Assembly (NCBI GenBank): GCA_022448665.1
Contig: JAKUUO010000014.1
Span: forward strand, 1-37,596
Reading direction: 5' to 3'
DNA: 37,596 nt
DNA from: Candidatus Thalassarchaeum betae
GTDB lineage: Archaea; Thermoplasmatota; Poseidoniia; Poseidoniales; Thalassarchaeaceae
Made by a program: the position numbers and the translations under genes. Positions 32,858-37,596 of this stretch are shown piece after piece. The notes beneath the pieces were generated by a model, which was not told the origin of the DNA, did no database searches, and was given only the letters and a program-made list of their open reading frames with translations. Position 1 is the stretch's first letter, and each line of letters opens with the position of its first letter.

Positions 32858-32877
32858 CCCAAGTGTTTCACTGGGTT
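32856..32877 (+). terminator. Hairpin at the end of the small-gene pair
   Basis: AACCCA-A-GTG, loop TTT, CAC-TGGGTT forms a 9-bp stem with one bulged A directly on the stop codon of the 58-codon ORF. Position suggests a 3'-end structure. No long T-run follows, so termination is inferred only. Part of it belongs to the 28-bp inverted repeat. Confidence 0.4.
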
Positions 32878-32891
32878 CTGCTGAGAAACCC
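32864..32891 (+). repeat. 28-bp inverted repeat, left arm
   Basis: This 28-mer (TGTTTCACTGGGTTCTGCTG and onward to AACCC) matches the reverse complement of 35193-35220 at 25 of 28 positions; all three differences are transitions. The two arms bracket the DUF255 gene and the 56-residue membrane protein gene. Confidence 0.75.
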
Positions 32892-32943
32892 TATGACTCG
32901 GATATGACTCATTATGTGACTCAGAGGGGTTTCAATGGGTTCG
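32887..32943. repeat. Direct repeat with TGACTC array, left copy
   Basis: TGACTC occurs at 32894, 32905 and 32917, that is, at 11- and 12-bp spacing, about one helical turn. The array lies between AACCC and GGGTTT arms, then TTCAATGGGTTCGACTT. The right part aligns with 34940-34974 (GTGAGTCAATGGGGTTCAAT and onward), and the left AACCCTATGACTCGG with AACCCAATGAATCGCGG at 34923-34939. The copy ends at the 3' end of the DUF255 gene. Confidence 0.6.
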
Positions 32944-32946
32944 ACT

Positions 32947-34896
32947 TCAGGACCAAGTGAGTGCAGATGCATCCATTGTAGCCAACCTGCAGGTCATGCC
33001 CTCACATAACCAACCCCCCCATTCCGCTTCACCGCGGTCCTTGCCACTCATGGACTCACAACTGGAGACGACCAACTGATTCCAAGCAGAGGTGCGCCTT
33101 AGATTCTCGACCTCGGCAGGTTCACTCCCTGAGTGATGAATGAACCAGACTTGGCCGAGTTCAACAAATCCTTGGGCAGCGCAGATTAGAGCCCAGTGGC
33201 CACCAGCTCTGGCGACTAGGTCACCCCCTGCACTGATTATCGCCTTCTCGGCCGATCCCCTCCACTCATCGGCTTGGGAGTGATCAGGCCATAGCAGCAA
33301 CAGGATTCGCAGCAGTTCAACTACCACCGCGGTAGCACCCGGTACCGCAGAATCGGAGACGGACCTCTGTCTGACGGGAAGTTCAGTGTGGTCGGAACTG
33401 GTCATCCAGAAGCCACCATCAGGGTCGGCGAATATTTTGAGCAGCTGGCTGGTGATCTCGCGGCTTCGGTGTAAGCATTCCTTGTCATCCCAGCGTATTC
33501 CCCAGCGTAGCAGACCGAGTGCAGCCCATGCATAATCATCTAGGAAACCTGGCCCCCCCAGAGTGTCTCCCCTTCGTGTGCGAAGGACGTCCTTACGAGA
33601 CAGGAACTCCTTGCAGATATGCTGGCCAATGCTCTTCGCATCATCTTCGGGTAAATCTGCACAGGCGACCAGCAGCATGCCGTTCCACGCGGTAAGCACC
33701 TTGTCATCTGTGCCGGGTCGAGCCCGCTCGGTCCGCTTCTCGAGAAGGTGAATACGTAGGTCTTCATCATCATCCAGCCCGCTGACCTCATGTAGTGATA
33801 GTACGCTTCGACCACTGTTCTCGAAGTTACCCTGCTCGGTGATTCCGAAGCGTTCACAGGCCACTGTATCCTCAGCCTGCTCGGGAGTCCACAAGTAGAA
33901 TTCTCCTTCCTCAGATTTCCCGTCCTCTCCGACCGAGTCAGCGTCGAGAGTCGACCACACACCTCCGGAGGGGTCTAGCATCTCATTGCGAATCCATTCT
34001 AATGTCAGTCCTATTACCCTGTCATTCTGGCTCCCTATTCCGAGGCGACGCGCCTTCTCGTGAACCGCCAGCATCAGGGCGTTGTCGTACAGCATCTTCT
34101 CGAAGTGGGGGACTGCCCATTCAGCATCCACGCAATACCTATGCCAGCCGCCTGCGAGATGGTCGAATAGACCACGGGTCGCCATAACGTCCAACGAATG
34201 AGATACGATGTCTCTCTCTCCTGCACGTAGCAAGCCCTCCATCTCCATCGGGTGCGGAAACTTCGGAGCACCCCCTATTCCTCCGTTGACGGGGTCGTAG
34301 ACTCTCTTGGAGTGGCTCAGTCCAGCCAATATGGATTCCTTGATCAGAGATTCAACATCTTGTGATGATCCCCTTCCTCTCGATGATTTCTGGATTTGCT
34401 CTGTAATCAGCCCCGAGGAGTTGATGATCTGCTCGCGTTGCTCCTGCCATGCCTGCACGACGCTCTCGATCACTTGTCCCCATGATGGTTTGTTGTAGCG
34501 TTGTACGGGAGGGAAGTAGGTGCCGGCGAAGAAGGGTTTGAGCGTGTCCGGGTCGACAAATACATTCAGCGGCCAGCCACCACCGCCCGTGTAAATCTGG
34601 CACGCCGCCATATACAGTGCATCGACATCCGGACTCTCCTCGCGGTCGACCTTGATGCAGACGAGTGATTCATTCATCTGTTTAGCCGTCAGCTCATCAT
34701 TGAATGATTCATGCTCCATCACGTGACACCAATGACAGGCGGCGTACCCGATGGATACGAGCAGGGGGCGGTCTAGTTTCTTGGCCAGTTCGATGGCTTC
34801 CTCGTCCCATGGTTGCCAAGAGACTGGATTAGAGGCGTGCTGGAGCAGATATGGCGAGGTACATCCGCCGAGTCGGTTGGTGATCTCATCTGCCAT
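32947..34896 (-). CDS. Thioredoxin-domain DUF255 protein (YyaL/SPATA20 family)
   Basis: A 649-residue protein with an N-terminal thioredoxin-like domain: SPYLLQHASNPVSWQPW, then LLVSIGYAACHWCHVMEHES with the C54-x2-C57 redox motif, DREESPDVDALYMAACQ, GGGGWPLNVFVDPD and FFAGTYFPP. The rest is a long alpha-helical barrel-like region with GGIGGAPKFPHPMEM, HFEKMLYDNALML and SEEGEFYLWTPEQAE. Family members are widespread; their true substrate is unknown, though a sugar-epimerase or glycosidase-like barrel fused to a redox domain is typical. It follows the 56-residue membrane protein gene by 48 bp on the same strand. Direct repeats stand at both ends, and a 28-bp inverted repeat flanks the two-gene unit. 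Confidence 0.93.
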   Translation of the reverse strand: MADEITNRLGGCTSPYLLQHASNPVSWQPWDEEAIELAKKLDRPLLVSIGYAACHWCHVMEHESFNDELTAKQMNESLVCIKVDREESPDVDALYMAACQIYTGGGGWPLNVFVDPDTLKPFFAGTYFPPVQRYNKPSWGQVIESVVQAWQEQREQIINSSGLITEQIQKSSRGRGSSQDVESLIKESILAGLSHSKRVYDPVNGGIGGAPKFPHPMEMEGLLRAGERDIVSHSLDVMATRGLFDHLAGGWHRYCVDAEWAVPHFEKMLYDNALMLAVHEKARRLGIGSQNDRVIGLTLEWIRNEMLDPSGGVWSTLDADSVGEDGKSEEGEFYLWTPEQAEDTVACERFGITEQGNFENSGRSVLSLHEVSGLDDDEDLRIHLLEKRTERARPGTDDKVLTAWNGMLLVACADLPEDDAKSIGQHICKEFLSRKDVLRTRRGDTLGGPGFLDDYAWAALGLLRWGIRWDDKECLHRSREITSQLLKIFADPDGGFWMTSSDHTELPVRQRSVSDSAVPGATAVVVELLRILLLLWPDHSQADEWRGSAEKAIISAGGDLVARAGGHWALICAAQGFVELGQVWFIHHSGSEPAEVENLRRTSAWNQLVVSSCESMSGKDRGEAEWGGWLCEGMTCRLATMDASALTWS

Positions 34897-34922
34897 GGTG
34901 CCCCATCGAGTTTAGGCACATG

Positions 34923-34974
34923 AACCCAATGAATCGCGGGTGAGTCAATGGGGTTCAATGGTTCGGACTTGAGG
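34923..34974. repeat. Direct repeat/hairpin element, right copy
   Basis: Second copy of the element at 32887-32943, without the extra TGACTC turn. GAACCC (34922-34927) and GGGTTC (34951-34956) form the arms of a hairpin with TGAATC and TGAGTC inside. Then TTCAATGGTTCGGACTTGAG matches the left copy with small gaps. It contains the stop codon of the 56-residue membrane protein gene and lies upstream of DUF255. Confidence 0.6.
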
Positions 34975-35115
34975 ATTCACTGTTCCGAGATTCCAGCCTT
35001 GCGTTTCTTTCCTCTCACGCCTCTCTGGAAGCCAGACCAACTTGAAGTAAACGTCAGCACCAATGACGATTAAGGCGAAGACTGTACAGAGCAGGATGAT
35101 CAGCCATGTATCCAT
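34945..35115 (-). CDS. Small single-helix membrane protein, 56 residues
   Basis: A short minus-strand gene starting MDTWLIILLCTVFALIVIGA, one membrane helix, followed by DVYFKLVWLPERRERKETQG and a short tail ending RTIEPH. A TATA-like TATAAGC on the plus strand (35141-35147; GCTTATA when read on the gene's strand) is centred about 29 bp upstream of the ATG, which strongly suggests a leaderless transcript. Its stop TGA is the TGACTC of the direct repeat. DUF255 follows 48 bp downstream, so the two may form a unit in which this protein anchors or assists the thioredoxin-like protein. That partnership is inference. Confidence 0.6.
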   Translation of the reverse strand: MDTWLIILLCTVFALIVIGADVYFKLVWLPERRERKETQGWNLGTVNPQVRTIEPH

Positions 35116-35140
35116 GGAACTATGAATGAAGCCACTGCAC

Positions 35141-35147
35141 TATAAGC
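35141..35147 (-). promoter_or_regulatory. TATA box for the 56-residue membrane protein gene
   Basis: Read on the minus strand this is GCTTATA, centred about 29 bp before the ATG at 35115. It is the clearest A/T-rich box in the divergent region between this unit and amt. Confidence 0.5.
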
Positions 35148-35192
35148 ATCTTCAGCGTATCATAGTAACCGATTGAGGCGTATCGGATAATT

Positions 35193-35220
35193 GGGTTCCC
35201 CAGCAGAACCCAATGAAACA
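35193..35220 (-). repeat. 28-bp inverted repeat, right arm
   Basis: Reverse-complement partner of 32864-32891 (25 of 28 positions). Locally it also forms its own hairpin: ATTGGGTT (35190-35197), nine-base loop, AACCCAAT (35207-35214). It lies 55 bp upstream of the amt start, in the divergent promoter region. Confidence 0.75.
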
Positions 35221-35274
35221 GGCCCCGTTGCAAAGAGGCCCAACGACTAAGTGTAGATTATCAATGCACGAATC

Positions 35275-36480
35275 ATGCCTTTAGACACCGGCGATACTAG
35301 CTTCATGCTTGTAGCCACCGCATTGGTAATGATAATGACACCCGGATTGGCCTTCTTCTATGGCGGTCTGGTGAGCAGGAAGAACGTTCTGACAATAATG
35401 ATGCAGTCCTATGTATCCATGGGCGTCTCGACGATACTCTGGGTCGTAGTGGGGTATTCATTATGCTTCAGCGGCGATGTAGGGGGAATAATCGGAAATC
35501 TGGATATGGCTTTCTTGAGAGGCATCGAAATCACTGATCTTGGGGGCCTCAACGACACCATCCCGCTATTGTTATTCGTCGCCTACCAGATGATGTTCGC
35601 CATCATCACGCCGGCCCTGATAACCGGGGCCTTTGCCAACCGAATCACCTTCAAGGCCTACCTGATCTTCCTAGTGGCTTGGCAGATTCTCGTCTACTAC
35701 CCCTTCGTCCACATGATCTGGGGTGGAGGCATGTTGGCTGATTGGGGAGTGCTCGATTTCGCCGGCGGCATCGTGGTGCACGCTCTGGCGGGCATGGCGG
35801 CCTTGGCCAGCGTCATTTATGTGGGGAAAAGGGGGGTCGAGGATGCTGGCCCCCACAACGTTCCCTTTGTCGCCATAGGCGCTGCGCTCCTCTGGTTCGG
35901 CTGGTTCGGCTTCAATGCCGGCAGCGAGCTGGCTGTTGACGAAGTCACAGCGGTCGCCTTCATCAACACTCAGATAGCGGCTGCGTTCGCAGCCATAACC
36001 TGGCTGCTTCTGGCCTGGCGCCATGACGGGAAACCCTCGTTTGTGGAGATGCTCATCGGCATGATTGCTGGACTGGCCACCATAACTCCCGCCGCAGGTT
36101 TTGTCAGCCCCCAGAGTGCGATGCTCATCGGAGTGGCTGCTGGAGCGGTGTGTTACTTCGCCGTGGTATTTCGGAAGAACAAGGGATTGGACGATGCTCT
36201 CGACGTCTGGGGTGTTCACGGCGTTGGTGGTGCTCTTGGAATCGTTATGTTGGGTGTTCTGGCTTCTGAGAGCATCGGTGGGCAAAACGGTCTCTATCAT
36301 GGTAATCAGGACTTCTTCGTGGTGCAGTTGGCCGGATTGGCTCTGGCCTGCGTCTGGGCCTTCGCGTTCACCTACGGGATGCTGATGATGATTGACAAGG
36401 TCACACCGGTGAGAGTGAGTGAGGAAGCTGAGGCTGCACTGGACGTGACTCTCCACGGTGAAAGCGCATACACCGATTAG
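35275..36480 (+). CDS. amt: Ammonium transporter (Amt/MEP/Rh family)
   Basis: A 401-residue polytopic channel that imports ammonium. Family landmarks: TPGLAFFYGGLVSRKNVLTI near the N-terminus, QMMFAIITPALITGAFANRI, HMIWGGGMLADWGVLDFAGG, the first pore histidine in GIVVHALAG, WFGWFGFNAGS, and the second pore histidine in DVWGVHGVGGALG. No cleavable signal peptide is apparent and the C-terminal tail is short. No P-II (glnB/glnK) gene adjoins it, unlike many bacterial and archaeal loci. The upstream region holds the 28-bp repeat arm and an A/T-richer ACTAAGTGTAGATTA (about 35246-35260) as a possible promoter. Confidence 0.96.
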   Translation: MPLDTGDTSFMLVATALVMIMTPGLAFFYGGLVSRKNVLTIMMQSYVSMGVSTILWVVVGYSLCFSGDVGGIIGNLDMAFLRGIEITDLGGLNDTIPLLLFVAYQMMFAIITPALITGAFANRITFKAYLIFLVAWQILVYYPFVHMIWGGGMLADWGVLDFAGGIVVHALAGMAALASVIYVGKRGVEDAGPHNVPFVAIGAALLWFGWFGFNAGSELAVDEVTAVAFINTQIAAAFAAITWLLLAWRHDGKPSFVEMLIGMIAGLATITPAAGFVSPQSAMLIGVAAGAVCYFAVVFRKNKGLDDALDVWGVHGVGGALGIVMLGVLASESIGGQNGLYHGNQDFFVVQLAGLALACVWAFAFTYGMLMMIDKVTPVRVSEEAEAALDVTLHGESAYTD

Positions 36481-36482
36481 AA

Positions 36483-36510
36483 CCACGAGGATCAGCCTGA
36501 CTCAAGGGGT
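36483..36510 (+). repeat. 3'-flanking repeat, copy 2 (interrupted)
   Basis: CCACGAGGAT (36483-36492), nine bases ending in GAC, then TCAAGGGGT (36502-36510), beginning two bases after the amt stop codon. Same blocks as at 28749-28767 after the membrane regulator gene. The insert creates a TGACTC site. Confidence 0.45.
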
Positions 36511-36526
36511 AGCCTCCAATCCACCT

Positions 36527-37036
36527 ATGATTAGCAGGGCAACCTATTGGGCCATGTTGAAATGGACTTGGTACCAGTCCCATCCAATGGAAGACATCGT
36601 CTGGCTTAAGCAGATGTTCCGTCAAGAATTGGATTTGCGTCCACCCTCACTTGCGAAAATAGGTGAAAACAGTATTTTGATCCATGATGAGGAGGGAAGT
36701 CCAATTGCCCATGCCGCACTATCGAACCGATGGAGCAGTTCCGAAATCAACAGTGTCGTCGTCGACCCTAATCATAGAGGGAGGGGTCTGACGCATAAAT
36801 TACTGGAGCAGTTTGGAGAGGGGCGACTCTTTGCCTATACTCGGGATGTCCGTCTCCAATCGACATTGTTCAAGGCTGGGTTTGAACGGAGGCTATACCC
36901 CGGTTTACTCACCCTACTCAATATTGGGATTAGTCGGATTACAATGTTTTTCTGGATGTTTGTTGCCTTAGAATTTAGGCGTATTTACCATCAGTTCAGG
37001 CATCTGCTAAACTACAAATTATTCATTCGTCCGTGA
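36527..37036 (+). CDS. GNAT family acetyltransferase-like protein
   Basis: A 169-residue protein with a compact GNAT fold. Strand 4 and the acetyl-CoA loop are clear: INSVVVDPNHRGRGLTHKLL (R-x-x-G-x-G/L pattern), followed by GRLFAYTRDVRLQSTLFKAG, the usual helix-strand end (residue falls into F-x-x-x-GF). A C-terminal hydrophobic region (TLLNIGISRITMFFWMFVAL) could dock to the membrane. The substrate is unknown. ATG 36527 is chosen; the longer frame overlaps amt. It follows amt by 46 bp and may be co-transcribed. Codon use is A/T-rich like the 29.5-32.3 kb genes. Confidence 0.78.
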   Translation: MISRATYWAMLKWTWYQSHPMEDIVWLKQMFRQELDLRPPSLAKIGENSILIHDEEGSPIAHAALSNRWSSSEINSVVVDPNHRGRGLTHKLLEQFGEGRLFAYTRDVRLQSTLFKAGFERRLYPGLLTLLNIGISRITMFFWMFVALEFRRIYHQFRHLLNYKLFIRP

Positions 37037-37065
37037 ATCAATGGCTAGCGAATGAGTCGGATGAA

Positions 37066-37515
37066 CTAAGGCCTCCAACTGGCCCAAGACTTTGGAGTCT
37101 CCCTGACGTGGAAGGCTAACAGGCACAATTCATTTCCGTAGGTGGTGTTGATGTGCTGCTCGACTATGGAGAATGCCCACTTAGCCAAGTTCTCAGCAGT
37201 AGGAACGAAAGGCACTACCAGCGTCTTGTGGTCATCGCCCATGACTGACAATGCCTGCATGGCCTCAGTATCACCTTCGTAGATGATGAAGGCGTGATCC
37301 ACTACATCGTGGATATGCTCCTCTAGTATCTTCGAGACGTCTCCGAAGTCGATCAGCATCCCTTCCTCTGAAGCACCCTCCTGCGTCACTACCTCACCTT
37401 CGAGCTCTGCTTCCCACCTGTACCTGTGGCCGTGTAGGTTTCGGCACTTGCTCCTGTGGTTGGGAATCCTGTGGCCGGTGTCTGTGTCCACCCTTCTTCG
37501 GATGGAAGTGCTCAT
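37066..37515 (-). CDS. queD: 6-carboxytetrahydropterin synthase QueD
   Basis: A 149-residue member of the PTPS/QueD family, which converts dihydroneopterin triphosphate to 6-carboxy-5,6,7,8-tetrahydropterin in queuosine/archaeosine (7-deazaguanine) synthesis. Zinc ligands His15, His28 and His30 and catalytic Cys24 are all present in TGHRIPNHRSKCRNLHGHRY, and DVVDHAFIIYE and PTAENLAKW follow. The GHR-x-P-N-x-x-SKCRNLHGHRY form resembles bacterial QueD. The start overlaps the stop of partial msrB by ATGA. Related queC or queE genes are not visible within this window. Confidence 0.92.
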   Translation of the reverse strand: MSTSIRRRVDTDTGHRIPNHRSKCRNLHGHRYRWEAELEGEVVTQEGASEEGMLIDFGDVSKILEEHIHDVVDHAFIIYEGDTEAMQALSVMGDDHKTLVVPFVPTAENLAKWAFSIVEQHINTTYGNELCLLAFHVRETPKSWASWRP

Positions 37516-37596
37516 GATTCTCCCTCCGGCACGAAGTCCATGCTGGCTGAGTTGATGCAGTACCTCTCTCCGCCGAACTGCCCGGGCCCATCATCG
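37512..37596 (-). CDS. msrB: Partial peptide-methionine (R)-S-oxide reductase MsrB (C-terminus)
   Basis: The right edge of the window cuts this minus-strand gene, leaving the last 27 codons. The visible DDGPGQFGGERYCINSAS followed by MDFVPEGES is the C-terminal signature of MsrB, with the catalytic cysteine in RYCINSAS. Its TGA overlaps the ATG of queD, so the pair is translationally coupled. With msrA at 3.3 kb, both epimers of methionine sulfoxide can be repaired in this organism. Confidence 0.85.
   Translation of the reverse strand, partial: DDGPGQFGGERYCINSASMDFVPEGES

Larger units (their letters stand above)
32335..32946. other. 612-bp repeat-rich gap between ABC-F and DUF255 genes
   Basis: The gap holds, from left to right: the tandem GANTC-rich repeat, a TATA-like TGAATATTC near 32396-32404, a symmetric hairpin at 32441-32472, two small overlapping ORFs (32524-32857), a hairpin after the second ORF's stop, one arm of a 28-bp inverted repeat, and a three-fold TGACTC array. 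No tRNA, rRNA or known structured RNA was recognised. It is the least compact part of the window. Confidence 0.6.

Noticed and set aside
35671..36486. 271-residue minus-strand ORF inside amt
   Set aside because: It is the antisense shadow of a clear ammonium transporter gene; its His- and Ser-rich sequence has no domain pattern.
1..37596. CRISPR array, tRNA or rRNA genes
   Set aside because: No regularly spaced repeats with unique spacers, no tRNA T-loop/anticodon arrangement and no rRNA-like stretch were found; the 29-bp tandem repeat has no spacers.

Overview
The window looks like a piece of a marine planktonic euryarchaeal chromosome, most likely Marine Group II (Candidatus Poseidoniales) or a close relative. 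This rests on gene content and promoter style, not on a database match. Archaeal signs are a TYW2/Taw2-type wybutosine enzyme, a membrane-anchored double winged-helix regulator, TATA-like boxes about 26 bp upstream of start codons (leaderless style), and very large secreted proteins with a single C-terminal membrane anchor. Mixed in are genes better known from bacteria: UvrC, oligoribonuclease, an ABC-F ATPase, a phosphatidylcholine-synthase-like enzyme and bacterial-type QueD. No rRNA, tRNA, CRISPR array or recognisable transposase was seen.

Layout. 1-1.6 kb: minus-strand run of a RimB-like protease domain protein, two small proteins and a partial membrane protein. 1.8-6.7 kb: plus-strand guaB, msrA, an aldonolactone-oxidase-like flavoenzyme and two membrane proteins. 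6.7-10.3 kb: MFS transporter (-), orn (+), then a TYW2 plus JAMM-motif pair (-). 10.3-13.7 kb: a 982-residue surface protein and a small membrane protein. 13.7-18.2 kb: uvrC (-), a winged-helix/STAND ATPase (+) and two overlapping single-domain Lrp/AsnC-type proteins (-). 18.3-25.0 kb: a 1550-residue beta-helix/PKD-like surface protein and two divergent glycosyltransferases. 25.0-29.5 kb: AI-2E-type exporter, thiamine-pyrophosphokinase-like plus M29-like peptidase pair (-), membrane regulator, Pcs-like lipid enzyme. 29.5-37.6 kb: a visibly more A/T-rich, looser segment with a luciferase-like oxidoreductase, ABC-F ATPase, thioredoxin-domain DUF255 protein, ammonium transporter, GNAT acetyltransferase, queD and the end of msrB.

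Most of the window is tightly packed: several same-strand pairs overlap by ATGA and four convergent pairs overlap at their stops. The last 8 kb differ. They carry a family of short palindromic and direct repeats built on GANTC cores (TGAGTC/TGACTC/TGAATC), a 28-bp near-perfect inverted repeat bracketing the DUF255 gene, and three small genes I found by reading the intergenic sequence (54, 58 and 56 codons). The 54/58-codon pair has a strong ribosome-binding site and overlapping reading frames. This repeat-rich stretch (32.3-35.2 kb) is the most likely place for something undescribed, though nothing there proves a mobile element or a defence system. Second-tier items are the JAMM-motif protein beside TYW2, the winged-helix/STAND protein beside uvrC, and the Pcs-like enzyme in an archaeal context.
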